Of a stretch of 64,000 nt of DNA, positions 17,131 through 26,246 are shown piece by piece. The stretch's first letter is position 1, and the number at the start of each line of letters is the position of its first letter. A program made the position numbers and the translations under genes. The stretch comes from CAG-873 sp910578365 (lineage in GTDB: Bacteria; Bacteroidota; Bacteroidia; Bacteroidales; Muribaculaceae): NCBI GenBank assembly GCA_951635545.1, contig OX620685.1:930001-994000 (forward strand), in the 5' to 3' direction. The notes under the pieces were generated by a model, which saw nothing but the letters and a program-made list of their open reading frames with translations, was not told where the DNA came from and ran no database searches.

Positions 17131-18729
17131 ATGGGTAAACAGAATACATCCAAACACGAGCCACATAATTTTGCCAATATTCTCAGGCAACATCTCAATA
17201 GTTTGTCTGAAGAGGATTCGTATTGCCTTTCGGACAGAATCGGCCAACAATACCATATTGATGAACTTGAATGGAGGCTCACTCATCCGCAAGCGCTTTC
17301 GTGTGCTTCCGACGGCTATTACGTGAAATTGGTAAACCGACTGATTGACCGACTGGCCGTGCTGAGAATCCCAAATCCGCCTGCCGATTTGATTAAAGTC
17401 ATGGCTTTGTCGGTGGCTGCGTATCTGGAGGATTTGGTAAATGATTTCGGAGTCTGGAATGCTTTCCGTAATCTCTACAGCGACTTGTATGGCTCCATGT
17501 TGCCTTTTTATAATTGCGACCATGAGGAGTATCTGACTGATAATGTAAATCCTGAGGACTTGAAATTTATTGTCTGGCAGTCGTTTGTACGTTGCGGCCA
17601 GCCCGACGAACGTTTTTTTTCGCCATACAGCGAGGGTATTTCCAAGATGGCTGATATCCTTTACGATGAGATTGTCGACGAGTATGAGATGGCTCCGGAA
17701 TCGAAGCGAATCGCCGACTATATTTCGTCGACAATTTTGAGCGATGACTATACGAAAGTCCGCCATCTGGCCTATTGGCTCAGTGCGTTGAATCCGCTGA
17801 TTGCTGCGCCGTGGATGCATGAGTATATCGAAATGCAGACTCTTAAATTCATGGAAATTATGCCTAAGCTACAACCTTCCCAGGCGGAGTACCATGTTTT
17901 GTGTTCGTACTCATGGCCAAAAGCTGCCGGACCGCTGGGTATTCCGGTTTACGACTATCTGGCGCAGATGTGCCGCGACCGCGGCTTCGACAATCAGGCC
18001 GATATAATCGGTGATATCAAAGTCAACAGTTTAAGTTTTTACAATATAACTACTCGCTCCGAAAAGTATCTGGGTCTTACCGACTATACAGGCACGGAGT
18101 ATAAAGTTCAACGGAATTCGTTTGCCAATAATTCCGCCACCCGCAATATTGCAAAGTGTGCGGCTCAGCTGATTCGATTCAACGGCGAATGGAATCTGAA
18201 CGGCATGATGATGTCGATGCCGGATGATGCCGACATTTCCAATTCCCAAGACAGCACCGACATGCCTGAATCGGTAAAGGAGTATATTCGCAATAAAATC
18301 GACGAGCACGGCGGCCAAAGGGTTTTCGTGTTCCAGTCCATTGCCCAGGTTAATGAATTTATGCAGGCCGGCGGCGGCGACAGGTCGTTATCCGCCGTGG
18401 CTGATGAGGAAACTGAACTTCACGATGTGGCGCTGTTGCTGAGTCTTGAGCAAACTCCGCTGATTATTAATGGCGGCGCGGCTTATTTCAAAATCAAAGG
18501 CAACAGTAAGTTCTCCATAGCGAAGAGCCACAAGTCGGGTCTTGAACTGATTGCTGACGGCCTGCCCGACGATGTGGCCCGGTATATCCAGGATAATCAT
18601 CTGGCACCGGAAGTACAGATATTCGCGGCACAGGGCCCCGAGGTGGGCCGGGCTGTAGTTCAAGACAACTTCCGTTTTCTCGCCGGTTTTTATCGGTCGA
18701 AAGTTTTTGCGGTCAACGTTGAAGATTAA
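17131..18729 (+). CDS. DUF3843-like protein of unknown function
   Basis: A 532-residue cytoplasmic-looking protein. ATG 17131 was chosen because a TAnnTTTG promoter box lies at 17089. The upstream in-frame extension is a hydrophobic translation of AT-rich promoter DNA. Recognisable blocks are YYVKLVNRLIDRL, MALSVAAYLEDLVNDFGVWNAFRNLY, and NPEDLKFIVWQSFV with LPFYNCDHEEYL before it; these fit the Bacteroidetes DUF3843 family. The C-terminal third (LGLTDYTGTEYKVQ to the end) looks like a separate folded unit. No catalytic motif is seen. It lies upstream of rpiB with a 36-bp gap, so co-transcription is likely. Confidence 0.65.
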   Translation: MGKQNTSKHEPHNFANILRQHLNSLSEEDSYCLSDRIGQQYHIDELEWRLTHPQALSCASDGYYVKLVNRLIDRLAVLRIPNPPADLIKVMALSVAAYLEDLVNDFGVWNAFRNLYSDLYGSMLPFYNCDHEEYLTDNVNPEDLKFIVWQSFVRCGQPDERFFSPYSEGISKMADILYDEIVDEYEMAPESKRIADYISSTILSDDYTKVRHLAYWLSALNPLIAAPWMHEYIEMQTLKFMEIMPKLQPSQAEYHVLCSYSWPKAAGPLGIPVYDYLAQMCRDRGFDNQADIIGDIKVNSLSFYNITTRSEKYLGLTDYTGTEYKVQRNSFANNSATRNIAKCAAQLIRFNGEWNLNGMMMSMPDDADISNSQDSTDMPESVKEYIRNKIDEHGGQRVFVFQSIAQVNEFMQAGGGDRSLSAVADEETELHDVALLLSLEQTPLIINGGAAYFKIKGNSKFSIAKSHKSGLELIADGLPDDVARYIQDNHLAPEVQIFAAQGPEVGRAVVQDNFRFLAGFYRSKVFAVNVED

Positions 18730-18765
18730 TCACCCTAAAACTATACAACTAAACATATCAAAAAC

Positions 18766-19218
18766 ATGTCAATTATTTCTTCCGACAAGCCTCTCGCCAT
18801 ATGCAGCGACCACGCAGGCTTTGAACTGAAAAGCATTATCGAGGGCTACCTCGAAGCCAACAGCATCGAGTATAAAGATTTCGGCACCTATAGTGCCGAC
18901 TCGTGCGATTACCCCGATTTCGCGCATCCGTGCGCCGAAGCTGTTGAGTCGGGCGAGTGTTTCCCCGGCATAGCCATGTGCGGTTCGGGCAACGGCATTG
19001 CCATGACTCTCAACAAGCATCAGGGCATACGCGCTGCTCTATGCTGGACTCCTGAACTGGCTGCCCTGGCACGTCAGCATAATAACGCAAATGTTCTTGT
19101 GCTACCTGCACGATTCATCGCACCTGAAATTGCGCTTGAAATCATGGATGTTTTTCTTAACACCGAGTTCGAAGGCGGACGCCATGAACGCCGTGTTGAA
19201 AAGATTGCGGTACGCTGA
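18766..19218 (+). CDS. rpiB: Ribose-5-phosphate isomerase B
   Basis: A 150-residue RpiB/LacA/LacB family enzyme interconverting ribose-5-phosphate and ribulose-5-phosphate in the pentose phosphate pathway. Visible motifs are the N-terminal CSDHAGFELK (substrate-binding Asp-His), YPDFAHPCAEAV, the active-site loop IAMCGSGNGIAMTLNKHQGIRAA with the catalytic Cys, and the C-terminal RHERRVEKI. Length is normal. It follows the DUF3843-like gene closely and ends before a strong hairpin. Confidence 0.95.
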   Translation: MSIISSDKPLAICSDHAGFELKSIIEGYLEANSIEYKDFGTYSADSCDYPDFAHPCAEAVESGECFPGIAMCGSGNGIAMTLNKHQGIRAALCWTPELAALARQHNNANVLVLPARFIAPEIALEIMDVFLNTEFEGGRHERRVEKIAVR

Positions 19219-19229
19219 TTTGGTTAAAT

Positions 19230-19259
19230 TTTGCTAAGAAATTCATTTTTCTTAGCAAA
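19230..19259. terminator. 12-bp perfect hairpin after rpiB
   Basis: TTTGCTAAGAAA (19230-19241) pairs with TTTCTTAGCAAA (19248-19259), with A- and T-rich flanks. It likely terminates the rpiB transcript. Confidence 0.7.
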
Positions 19260-19287
19260 TCGTTTGCTTTGAATGTCAAAAAATGCG

Positions 19288-19372
19288 TACTTTTGCATGT
19301 GTGTTTTTCATAGTATTAGATTAAGATAAAGGTTTAAAGGAAAAGAGAAGTTGTGAAACTTCTCTTTTGTTG
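19288..19372 (+). ncRNA. Candidate small RNA with own promoter and terminator
   Basis: A -7 box TACTTTTG (19288-19295), with TTTG at 19263-19266 upstream, precedes about 70 nt without an ORF. This ends in a perfect 12-bp hairpin AAAAGAGAAGTT (19341-19352) / AACTTCTCTTTT (19357-19368) with a T-rich tail. The body (CATAGTATTAGATTAAG, then AAAGG) recalls leaders or small RNAs seen repeatedly in Bacteroidales. No named family is claimed. Confidence 0.55.
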
Positions 19373-19502
19373 TTTATATGGCTCTGTTTTTCAATTATTT
19401 ATAATCCCGTTCGCTTCCCGGTCGCTCTGATTCGGACAGTATAAAGGATGCAAAAAGCTGTATCAGTGTTTAAATTTTCGACACTTAAATCCACATGCGG
19501 AT

Positions 19503-20240
19503 TCACAGCTTTACCGGCAAGCGTGTCCACAGGGCTGCCGGTATGAGGCGCCACAGGCCAACCGCCACATTCCAGCGCCAGTCGATTACCTGCACACGCT
19601 TCCGGCGCAGTATGGCCAGCTCGATGCGTGGGGCGGCATAATCAAGATCCATCAGCATTGGATAGCGACGTCCGGCTTTAAGTAGCGGCGTACGGATGAA
19701 TCCGGGCCGTATATCGGTAATATCGACGGCCACGCGCTGCATACGGGCAAGCTGACCAAGGGCTTCCAGATAGGTCTGGCAATAGCGCTTGGATGCCGAA
19801 TAGGCGGCGCTGACGCCGAGGCCTTTTGTTCCGGCTACGGATGTTATGGCGGCTATCTGTCCGCGCCGGCAGTTTGCGGTGTCGCGAAAGTATCGGTATG
19901 CGGCGTTTACTATGCGCGTGAAGCCGCCTACGTTCACGGCTACAGTCTGCATATCTTCGCTGAGGTTCAGTTCGGGATTGCTCCAGCCTACTCCGGCGGC
20001 GTACAGCACTACATCGGCGCCACCGTTGAGTTCTATCAGGTCGTAGAAGCGTTCTACAGTGTCATCGGCGGTCACGTCGATGCTTTTGCATACAATATTG
20101 TCGGGATATAGCCCGCAGACTTCTTCGAGGCGTTCTGTTCGTCGGGCGGCTATGCCTACATTCCATCCCATGCGGGCGAAATCCAGGGCCACCCGGCGTC
20201 CGATTCCCGACGATGCCCCGACTATGATTATATGTTTCAT
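19503..20240 (-). CDS. Short-chain dehydrogenase/reductase
   Basis: A 245-residue SDR oxidoreductase. ATG at 20240 was chosen because the glycine-rich NAD(P)-binding motif GASSGIGR follows directly (residues 8-15). The long upstream extension is reading-frame noise over the neighbouring gene. Also seen are AAGVG, the serine region TSVAG and the active site YSASK, then a DIRPGFIRTPL segment. The C-terminal region is hydrophobic/basic and could touch the membrane. It overlaps the upstream DUF6048 gene by 4 bp. The substrate is unknown. Confidence 0.88.
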   Translation of the reverse strand: MKHIIIVGASSGIGRRVALDFARMGWNVGIAARRTERLEEVCGLYPDNIVCKSIDVTADDTVERFYDLIELNGGADVVLYAAGVGWSNPELNLSEDMQTVAVNVGGFTRIVNAAYRYFRDTANCRRGQIAAITSVAGTKGLGVSAAYSASKRYCQTYLEALGQLARMQRVAVDITDIRPGFIRTPLLKAGRRYPMLMDLDYAAPRIELAILRRKRVQVIDWRWNVAVGLWRLIPAALWTRLPVKL

Positions 20241-21196
20241 TGTGCTTCGGTTGTAGTTTGTTCTTCTACAACGGGTGTGCGGCGCAGAAAGTTCAGTGGC
20301 AGAGTGTAGGTAATGCTGAAGCTGCCTGTAATCGACCGTCCAGATGCTCCGTAGCCGGGTATGTACCATGGGTCGCCGTATCGTGTATGGCTTTGGTGGA
20401 GTATACCGTGGTAATGGAAGCGCCAGCCGGCCGATATGGGCCCCCACAGTTTTACCCGCAGTCCGAAGGAGATTTCGTACCATCCGGCGGTGACGCGCTG
20501 TGAGGGTATCTGCGGATGCTGTGTTTCCTGCCAGTACCCTTGGTCGATGGTGATGTCGGACAGCGAGTAGCTGAATGGCGAGAAACCGTAGCGGGCTCCC
20601 ACTGTAAGCATATAGTCCGGATTTGAGTTATACAGGAAGTTATAGTCGGCTCCGATTTTAAACCATACACTCACCGGCGATGTATAGCTGAAGTTCATAC
20701 CGGCAGGCGTGTTCTTGGCCTGTCCGAGCCCTATTTCGAAGGCAGGCAGGTAACGGTTGTGCAGGTTCACCTGTGCCTGGAAGCCAATCAGACCGTATTT
20801 CTGGCCGAAGATGCGCATCACCGGGTCCCAGATGTCTACCCCTATGGATGCGGACTGCAACAGGGGATATTTCATTTTTACTACCGGAATAACGGCGGCG
20901 GAATCAATCCATTCGTCGCCGGTAATGGTATCGACGTACACGGTGCGTCCGTTGTCGTCGTGGTAGTGTATGGAGCGTGCGCGGCGAGCGGCGTTTATCA
21001 CGGCTGTATCGCCCGCCAGCTCGTTGATGTGCTGTGTGGTTGTGGCGGCATTGTTCACCGGCGATATGCGGCGACGCGGCGCAGCACTGCCGTCAGGCTG
21101 CGGTTCTTCGGCCTGCAGCGCCATTATGCCGGCCACGAGAGCCAGCAGCAGTACCACGGACAGTCTACTCCTGAGTGCGGAAATATAGCGCCACAT
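20237..21196 (-). CDS. DUF6048 family outer-membrane-like protein
   Basis: A 319-residue protein with an N-terminal signal peptide (hydrophobic residues 12-30). A Ser/Asn-rich segment follows, then a region of alternating strands rich in Tyr, Trp and Gly ending SITGSFSITYTLPLNFLRR, typical of an outer-membrane beta-barrel. Size and its partner, the DUF6452 lipoprotein just upstream, match the Bacteroidetes DUF6048 family. It overlaps both neighbours (32 bp with DUF6452, 4 bp with the SDR gene). The function is unknown. Confidence 0.7.
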   Translation of the reverse strand: MWRYISALRSRLSVVLLLALVAGIMALQAEEPQPDGSAAPRRRISPVNNAATTTQHINELAGDTAVINAARRARSIHYHDDNGRTVYVDTITGDEWIDSAAVIPVVKMKYPLLQSASIGVDIWDPVMRIFGQKYGLIGFQAQVNLHNRYLPAFEIGLGQAKNTPAGMNFSYTSPVSVWFKIGADYNFLYNSNPDYMLTVGARYGFSPFSYSLSDITIDQGYWQETQHPQIPSQRVTAGWYEISFGLRVKLWGPISAGWRFHYHGILHQSHTRYGDPWYIPGYGASGRSITGSFSITYTLPLNFLRRTPVVEEQTTTEAQ

Positions 21197-21665
21197 ATAC
21201 TTGGTCGACTGTGGTTACGAGCGGTTCCACCAGCTCCACCGAGTCGATAAGGTGGCGGGTACAGCTCAGGTTATTGATATAGTACCTGAATCCCACGCCG
21301 CAGTCGTCGCTGACAAAGTACGGCGTGGTATCGTATTCAAAGGTGAGGGTATCGTTCAGTTGCGGATAGTCGAGGGCCTTCTGCTTGTAGGATATACACC
21401 AGGCGGTGAGGTGCGAGTCGGATTTCAGCGGCAGATTCACGAACGACGTCGAGGTTGCAACGCCGATTATGGCAGAGTCGCCCGGAGCCCCTACTCCACT
21501 TATGCGCAGCGAGTCGAGGCGTATGGCCGCACCGGTGGCGCTTGAGCGGAATTCGACTTTAGGCACTCCGCTGCGGCCGTCGATACATCCGCCCGAACTG
21601 CAGGCTCCGCACAGCAGGACTGCCAAAGCAGCCACACTTGCCGATATCAGGCCTTTCTTCCCCAT
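21165..21665 (-). CDS. DUF6452 family lipoprotein
   Basis: A 166-residue lipoprotein with a signal peptide ending in the lipobox LLCGAC (lipidated Cys about residue 22). The mature part has beta-rich blocks such as FEYDTTPYFVSDDCGVGFRYY. The pairing with a DUF6048 barrel-like protein is the usual arrangement of this family in Bacteroidetes and suggests a joint envelope role. The role is not known. Confidence 0.7.
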   Translation of the reverse strand: MGKKGLISASVAALAVLLCGACSSGGCIDGRSGVPKVEFRSSATGAAIRLDSLRISGVGAPGDSAIIGVATSTSFVNLPLKSDSHLTAWCISYKQKALDYPQLNDTLTFEYDTTPYFVSDDCGVGFRYYINNLSCTRHLIDSVELVEPLVTTVDQVYVALYFRTQE

Positions 21666-22213
21666 TGAACGATTTCATCGAGTGATTTTCGTCCGCGGCG
21701 CGGAGCATCGGCGTCGGCGGGATAGCCTACGGGGATTATCGCAACGGGTTCTTCGTCGCTGCCCAGCTGCAGCAGCCGGTGCAGTTCGGAAGCCTCGAAG
21801 TTGCACACCCAGCAACTGCCCAGACCGAGGGCCGAGGCTGCCAGACAGATATGTTCGACTGCAATCGCCACATCTATATCGGCATGGTCTTTGCCGTCGC
21901 AGGGGCGATGCCAGGCCTGATTGTGCATGCCTACAGCCACAATATACACCGGAGCGGTAGCTATCCAGGGACGGTTGTACACTTTGAGTATGATATCGCG
22001 CACTTCAGGGTCGGCTTCGGCATCAAGTACTATATAGCGCACGGGCTGACGGTTTACTGCCGACGGCGACAGACGGGCGGCGTCGAGTATAGCCAGGAGC
22101 AGGCTGCGGTCGACGGGCTGCGGCAGATAGTTGCGGCAACTGCGGCGGTCCTGCGCCAGGGCATGAAATCGGGTGTATGCTGAGAAGTCCATTTTTTGTT
22201 TAGGGTTTAACAT
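21647..22213 (-). CDS. Nitroreductase family protein
   Basis: A 188-residue FMN-dependent nitroreductase-like enzyme. N-terminal RRSCRNYLPQPVDRSLLLAIL carries the flavin phosphate-binding arginine and serine, followed by ARLSPSAVNRQPVRYIV. The C-terminal half has EHICLAASALGLGSCWVCNFEASEL and VAIIPVGYPAD, all standard for the fold. A second possible start, 7 codons further in (MDFSAY), is nearly as likely. It overlaps the DUF6452 gene by 19 bp. The substrate is unknown. Confidence 0.85.
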   Translation of the reverse strand: MLNPKQKMDFSAYTRFHALAQDRRSCRNYLPQPVDRSLLLAILDAARLSPSAVNRQPVRYIVLDAEADPEVRDIILKVYNRPWIATAPVYIVAVGMHNQAWHRPCDGKDHADIDVAIAVEHICLAASALGLGSCWVCNFEASELHRLLQLGSDEEPVAIIPVGYPADADAPRRGRKSLDEIVQWGRKA

Positions 22214-22233
22214 TTAGCGTTCAGTAGCGTATA

Positions 22234-23214
22234 TCAGAATTCGGTTTCTATTTCGTAGTCGTTGCGATGGCTTGAGTTGCGTGCTACAAGTTCGCCGATG
22301 AATCCGGCCAGGAAGAACTGGCTGCCCAGCAGCATCATGGTCAGGGCCAGATAGAAGTAGGGCGAGTCTGTAACAAGGGTATAGCTCATGCCGTGATACA
22401 TGCGGTAGAGTTTCACGGCCCCCACTATTCCGGCGGCTATGAAGCCGAGCAGAAACATCAGCGAACCCATCAGACCGAAGAAGTGCATGGGCTTGCCGCC
22501 GAATTTACCGGTAAACCACAGGGTGGCGAGGTCGAGATAGCCGTTCACAAAGCGGTCGAGGCCGAATTTGGTCTTGCCGTATTTACGGGCACGGTGCTGC
22601 ACCACTTTCTCGCCTATGCGGGTAAAACCGGCCAGTTTGGCCAGATAGGGTATGTAGCGGTGCATGTCGCCGTACACTTCGATATGTTTCACCACATCGC
22701 GTCGGTAGGCTTTCAGCCCGCAGTTGAAGTCGTGCAGATTCTTTATGCCGCTCACACGGCGTGCCGTGGCATTGAACAGCTTGGTGGGTATGGTCTTCGA
22801 CAGCGGGTCGTAGCGCTTTTGCTTATAGCCCGACACCAGGTCGTAGCGGTCACGGGTAATCATTCGGTATAGTTCCGGAATCTCGTCGGGCGAGTCCTGC
22901 AGGTCGGCATCCATGGTAATTACCACATTTCCGCGGGCACGGACAAAGCCGGTATTGAGGGCCGGCGACTTGCCATAGTTGCGACGGAAGCAGATACCGT
23001 GCACGGATTGATTTTTCTGCCGGAGCTGCTCTATCACCTGCCACGACGAGTCGGTAGAACCGTCGTTCACAAATATAATTTCGTAGCTGAAGCCATTGGC
23101 CTGCATCACACGCTCAATCCAAGCCTCGAGTTCGGGCAGTGATTCTTCTTCGTTATATAGAGGCACCACTACGGATATATCGAGCGGTTTGCCATTATTC
23201 TGTTCTTCGGTCAT
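22234..23214 (-). CDS. Family 2 glycosyltransferase with two membrane segments
   Basis: A 326-residue GT2 enzyme of the dolichyl/undecaprenyl-phosphate sugar synthase type (GtrB/ArnC-like). It moves a sugar to a polyprenyl phosphate at the inner membrane. Seen are SVVVPLYNEEESLPEL at the N-terminus, the nucleotide-binding FVNDGSTDSS, and MDADLQDSPDEIPEL with the DXD-like metal site. Two C-terminal transmembrane helices lie at about residues 235-260 and 275-305. It overlaps the upstream DUF4199 gene by 4 bp. Confidence 0.9.
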   Translation of the reverse strand: MTEEQNNGKPLDISVVVPLYNEEESLPELEAWIERVMQANGFSYEIIFVNDGSTDSSWQVIEQLRQKNQSVHGICFRRNYGKSPALNTGFVRARGNVVITMDADLQDSPDEIPELYRMITRDRYDLVSGYKQKRYDPLSKTIPTKLFNATARRVSGIKNLHDFNCGLKAYRRDVVKHIEVYGDMHRYIPYLAKLAGFTRIGEKVVQHRARKYGKTKFGLDRFVNGYLDLATLWFTGKFGGKPMHFFGLMGSLMFLLGFIAAGIVGAVKLYRMYHGMSYTLVTDSPYFYLALTMMLLGSQFFLAGFIGELVARNSSHRNDYEIETEF

Positions 23215-23744
23215 CTTGAAGATTTTATTTTAGCAATAATGAAAGCTACCGGCAGCGACAGCACCGCGCCGGTGAATGTAACAGTCCAGAACAGCGACAT
23301 TGCCATCTGAATGGCTCCGGGCAGAGAACCCTGCTCAAGAACGGCCTCGACCGCATGCCTCAGCTCGTGCGACGCCGACTGCGGATATTCGCGCATAAGC
23401 TGCGCCGCCAGCTCAAGCTGGTTGCGTACATAGCCGGGGTCGACAAAGCGCAGCCACATATACACCAGCAGGGCCATAATGAGCCCGCCGAACAGAAAAC
23501 TGTATATGCCTTCGGTCCATAAGGGCACGGTGCGTACTTTGGCCACAGCGGCAGCGGTTGCCGACAGACGCCTGTACAGCAGCCAGGGCACCGAAAGCAA
23601 AAGTATCAGGGCAAGAATCGAAAGCAACGGATGCATGCCGGAGTAGGCGGCGCACAGAAACAGCACAGTGAAGTACACCCCGGCCACCGGCCCCACACGG
23701 GCAGCCCTGCCGAAAATATCTGATGGATTTGACTGATTGTCCAT
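23211..23744 (-). CDS. DUF4199 domain membrane protein
   Basis: A 177-residue integral membrane protein with four predicted transmembrane helices (residues 17-35, 40-57, 80-100 and 148-170). An amphipathic stretch sits between the third and fourth helices. Size, topology and position before a GtrB-like glycosyltransferase fit the Bacteroidetes DUF4199 family. It is the first gene of the minus-strand run that includes the glycosyltransferase and probably the downstream genes. The function is unknown. Confidence 0.75.
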   Translation of the reverse strand: MDNQSNPSDIFGRAARVGPVAGVYFTVLFLCAAYSGMHPLLSILALILLLSVPWLLYRRLSATAAAVAKVRTVPLWTEGIYSFLFGGLIMALLVYMWLRFVDPGYVRNQLELAAQLMREYPQSASHELRHAVEAVLEQGSLPGAIQMAMSLFWTVTFTGAVLSLPVAFIIAKIKSSR

Positions 23745-23751
23745 ATAGCTG

Positions 23752-23759
23752 CAAAATTA
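23752..23759 (-). promoter_or_regulatory. Promoter (-7 box) of the DUF4199-glycosyltransferase operon
   Basis: The minus strand reads TAATTTTG, ending 7 bp before the ATG at 23744. Transcription would start almost at the start codon, implying a very short or absent 5' UTR. Confidence 0.5.
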
Positions 23760-23880
23760 CAAATTATTTTGCTATTGACGAAGCAACCACAGCGAAAAGA
23801 ACTCAAACACACAAAAAAAAGAATGAGAAACGTAATCAAATGATTTGATTAACAATTTCTCATTCTCCTCTCTCCTCTTG

Positions 23881-23954
23881 CGGTATGGACGGGACTCGAA
23901 CCCGCGACCCCCTGCGTGACAGGCAGGTATTCTAACCAGCTGAACTACCACACC
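23881..23954 (-). tRNA. tRNA-Asp (GTC)
   Basis: The minus strand folds as a standard 74-nt tRNA. The acceptor is GGTGTGG/CCATACC, with D-arm TAGTTCAGCTGGTTAGAATA, anticodon loop CTGTCAC (anticodon GTC) and T-loop GGTTCGAGTCC. CCA is not encoded. Confidence 0.95.
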
Positions 23955-24315
23955 TCGTTTTTTTCGCTTCTCTAAGCCCTTGGTGGGAGAGGCATCAGCA
24001 TCGTTGCTTTTGCGAGTGCAAAGTTAGGAGGTTTTTCAATACCGTGCAAATATTTTGAGGAAAATTTTTCAAAAAAAATGCATTTTTCTGCTTACTGACC
24101 AACTTTTTTGCCGTTTTATCCACAAAACAACCGTTTCCAAGTGGGATTTCAGCTCGTTTTTTGCCTCAAAAAAATTTCACCTTTTACATGCAGGGCGAAT
24201 CTTTTTTATTACTTCCGATAATTTTTCTTCTGCAGCATGCGATATTTTCTCCGGCGCTCCCGCGTAAGAACACCCGCACACACACCCGCGCACAAGTGTC
24301 GGGCCGCTGCTCCAA
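23955..24315. other. Intergenic region, no gene seen
   Basis: About 360 bp between tRNA-Asp and the SulP promoter. It is AT-rich with homopolymer A/T runs. The one short ORF (24055-24267) has no recognisable features and overlaps these runs. Nothing else is supported. Confidence 0.5.
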
Positions 24316-24347
24316 TTTGCCCGATTGCTAAAATTTGTTTAACTTTG
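24316..24347 (+). promoter_or_regulatory. Promoter of the SulP transporter gene
   Basis: TTTG (24316-24319), a 20-bp spacer, then TAACTTTG (24340-24347): a full Bacteroidota promoter 32 bp before the ATG at 24380. Confidence 0.75.
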
Positions 24348-24379
24348 CGGCGAAATTATAAATAACAGGTTCTAAATTT

Positions 24380-26089
24380 ATGAAACTATCGGGTACAATC
24401 GACTTCCGCCCCAAACTGTTCGAGGCGCTGAGTCAATACTCCATGACCAAACTCAAAGACGACGTAATCGCCGGCATCGTAGTGGGCATTGTAGCCCTTC
24501 CGCTCGCAATAGCATTCGGCATAGCATCCGGCGTAAGCCCCACGGTAGGCCTTATCACTGCCATCATAGGCGGTTTTCTGGTGTCGTTCTTCGGCGGCAA
24601 CACCGTACAGATCGGCGGCCCTACCGGCGCCTTCATTATTATTGTATATAATATAATAGCCCAGTTCGGGCTCCACGGCCTGGCCATAGCCACAGCCATG
24701 GCCGGCGTGATACTGGTGCTTATGGGACTGTTCCACCTCGGCACAGTAATCAAATTTATACCCTACCCCATCATAGTAGGATTCACCGCAGGTATAGCCC
24801 TTACGATATTCTCCACCCAGATCAACGACTTCTTCGGCCTCAGCCTCACCAACATCCCCGGCCAGTTCATCCCCAAATGGGGACTTTACTTCAAGTCGTT
24901 CGGCAACATCAACCTGCCCACACTGGCAGTAGGCCTGGTGTCGCTGCTCATTATAATATTTACACCAAAGATATCGAACAAACTGCCGGGCGCACTCATA
25001 GCCATCATCACAGTCACCGCAGCCACATATTTCCTCAGCGGCATAGACGGCTTTGCAGTCCAGACCATCGGCGACCGCTTCGGCACCATGAGCACCGATA
25101 TACCCCTGCCCCGCGGCTTTGAGCTCAACATGGCCACCATCAACCTGCTGCTGCCCTCAGCCTTCACCATAGCAGTACTTGGCGCCATAGAGTCGCTGCT
25201 GTCAGCTACAGTCGCCGACGGTGTCACAGGCTCCAGGACCAACAGCAACACCGAACTCATAGGCCAGGGCATAGCCAACATAGTGGTGCCCCTGTTCGGC
25301 GGCATACCCGTCACCGGCGCTATCGCCCGCACCATGACCAACATAACCAACGGTGGCCGCACACCGGTAGCCGGCATCATCCATGCCGTGGTTCTGCTGC
25401 TGATATTCGTGTTTCTTATGCCCCTTATCAACTATGTACCCATGGCCTGCCTGGCCGCAGTACTTATGGTAGTGGCCTACAACATGAGCGGCTGGCGCAC
25501 GATAATAGGCATATTCAAGGCACCCAAGAGCGACGTATCGGTACTGCTGGTAACCTTCTTCCTCACCGTAATCTTCGACCTCACCATAGCCATTGAAATA
25601 GGCCTCCTTCTGGCCATACTGCTATTCATTCGCCGAGCCACCGAGAACATCGAAATCAAAGTCTACTCCGAGCAGCTCGACGTGGCAGAAGGCACCGAAA
25701 TGCAGCAGCACGAGGTTCTCAACGTAGCCAAAGGCGTAAGCGTTTACGAAATCGACGGCCCATTCTTCTTCGGCGTTGCCACCAAATTCGACGAAATAAT
25801 GCGTGCCACCGTAGGCGGCCGGACCCCGCTGGTGCGCATCATACGCATGCGCAAGGTGTCGTTTATCGACGCTACAGGCCTCCACAACCTCGAAATCCTC
25901 ATCAACTCGTCGCAGAACGAAGGCATCCACGTAGTGCTCTCAGGCGTAAAAGACAACGTGCGCGAAAGCCTTGAACACGCAGGCATCGACCGGCTTATAG
26001 GCGCCGACCACATATGCGATCACATCACCAAGGCCGTGGCCATGGCCAACGAAATAGCAGAAAAATCGCAATCGCAGGCAAACGCATAA
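24380..26089 (+). CDS. SulP family inorganic anion transporter with STAS domain
   Basis: A 569-residue inner-membrane transporter of the SLC26/SulP family, moving sulfate, bicarbonate or related anions. The N-terminal membrane domain has about 10-12 helices, with the family signature around VALPLAIAFGIASGVSPTVGL and a GGPTGAF segment. The C-terminal cytosolic STAS domain (about residues 440-555) includes MRKVSFIDATGLHNLE with the usual serine/threonine region. Codon use is GC-rich and native-looking. A clear promoter lies just upstream. The exact anion cannot be read from sequence. Confidence 0.92.
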   Translation: MKLSGTIDFRPKLFEALSQYSMTKLKDDVIAGIVVGIVALPLAIAFGIASGVSPTVGLITAIIGGFLVSFFGGNTVQIGGPTGAFIIIVYNIIAQFGLHGLAIATAMAGVILVLMGLFHLGTVIKFIPYPIIVGFTAGIALTIFSTQINDFFGLSLTNIPGQFIPKWGLYFKSFGNINLPTLAVGLVSLLIIIFTPKISNKLPGALIAIITVTAATYFLSGIDGFAVQTIGDRFGTMSTDIPLPRGFELNMATINLLLPSAFTIAVLGAIESLLSATVADGVTGSRTNSNTELIGQGIANIVVPLFGGIPVTGAIARTMTNITNGGRTPVAGIIHAVVLLLIFVFLMPLINYVPMACLAAVLMVVAYNMSGWRTIIGIFKAPKSDVSVLLVTFFLTVIFDLTIAIEIGLLLAILLFIRRATENIEIKVYSEQLDVAEGTEMQQHEVLNVAKGVSVYEIDGPFFFGVATKFDEIMRATVGGRTPLVRIIRMRKVSFIDATGLHNLEILINSSQNEGIHVVLSGVKDNVRESLEHAGIDRLIGADHICDHITKAVAMANEIAEKSQSQANA

Positions 26090-26164
26090 ATCATTAATAC
26101 GCTGTTACTTAATCCATAGAGCTAAATAATTAATAATTTAAACAAAATTTTTTTCGTTTAAATA

Positions 26165-26196
26165 TTTGGTGGGTTCAAAAATATGGCGTAACTTTG
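26165..26196 (+). promoter_or_regulatory. Promoter of the small lipoprotein gene
   Basis: TTTG (26165-26168), a 20-bp spacer, then TAACTTTG (26189-26196), 50 bp upstream of the ATG. Confidence 0.75.
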
Positions 26197-26246
26197 TAGC
26201 GTTTTTGAAGCACAAATAATTGTTTTACTATTTAATCAAAAAGAAA

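Noticed and set aside
24055..24267. 70-codon ORF before the SulP gene
   Set aside because: It has no recognisable features, lies in A/T homopolymer-rich intergenic DNA and ends before the SulP promoter without a plausible promoter of its own.
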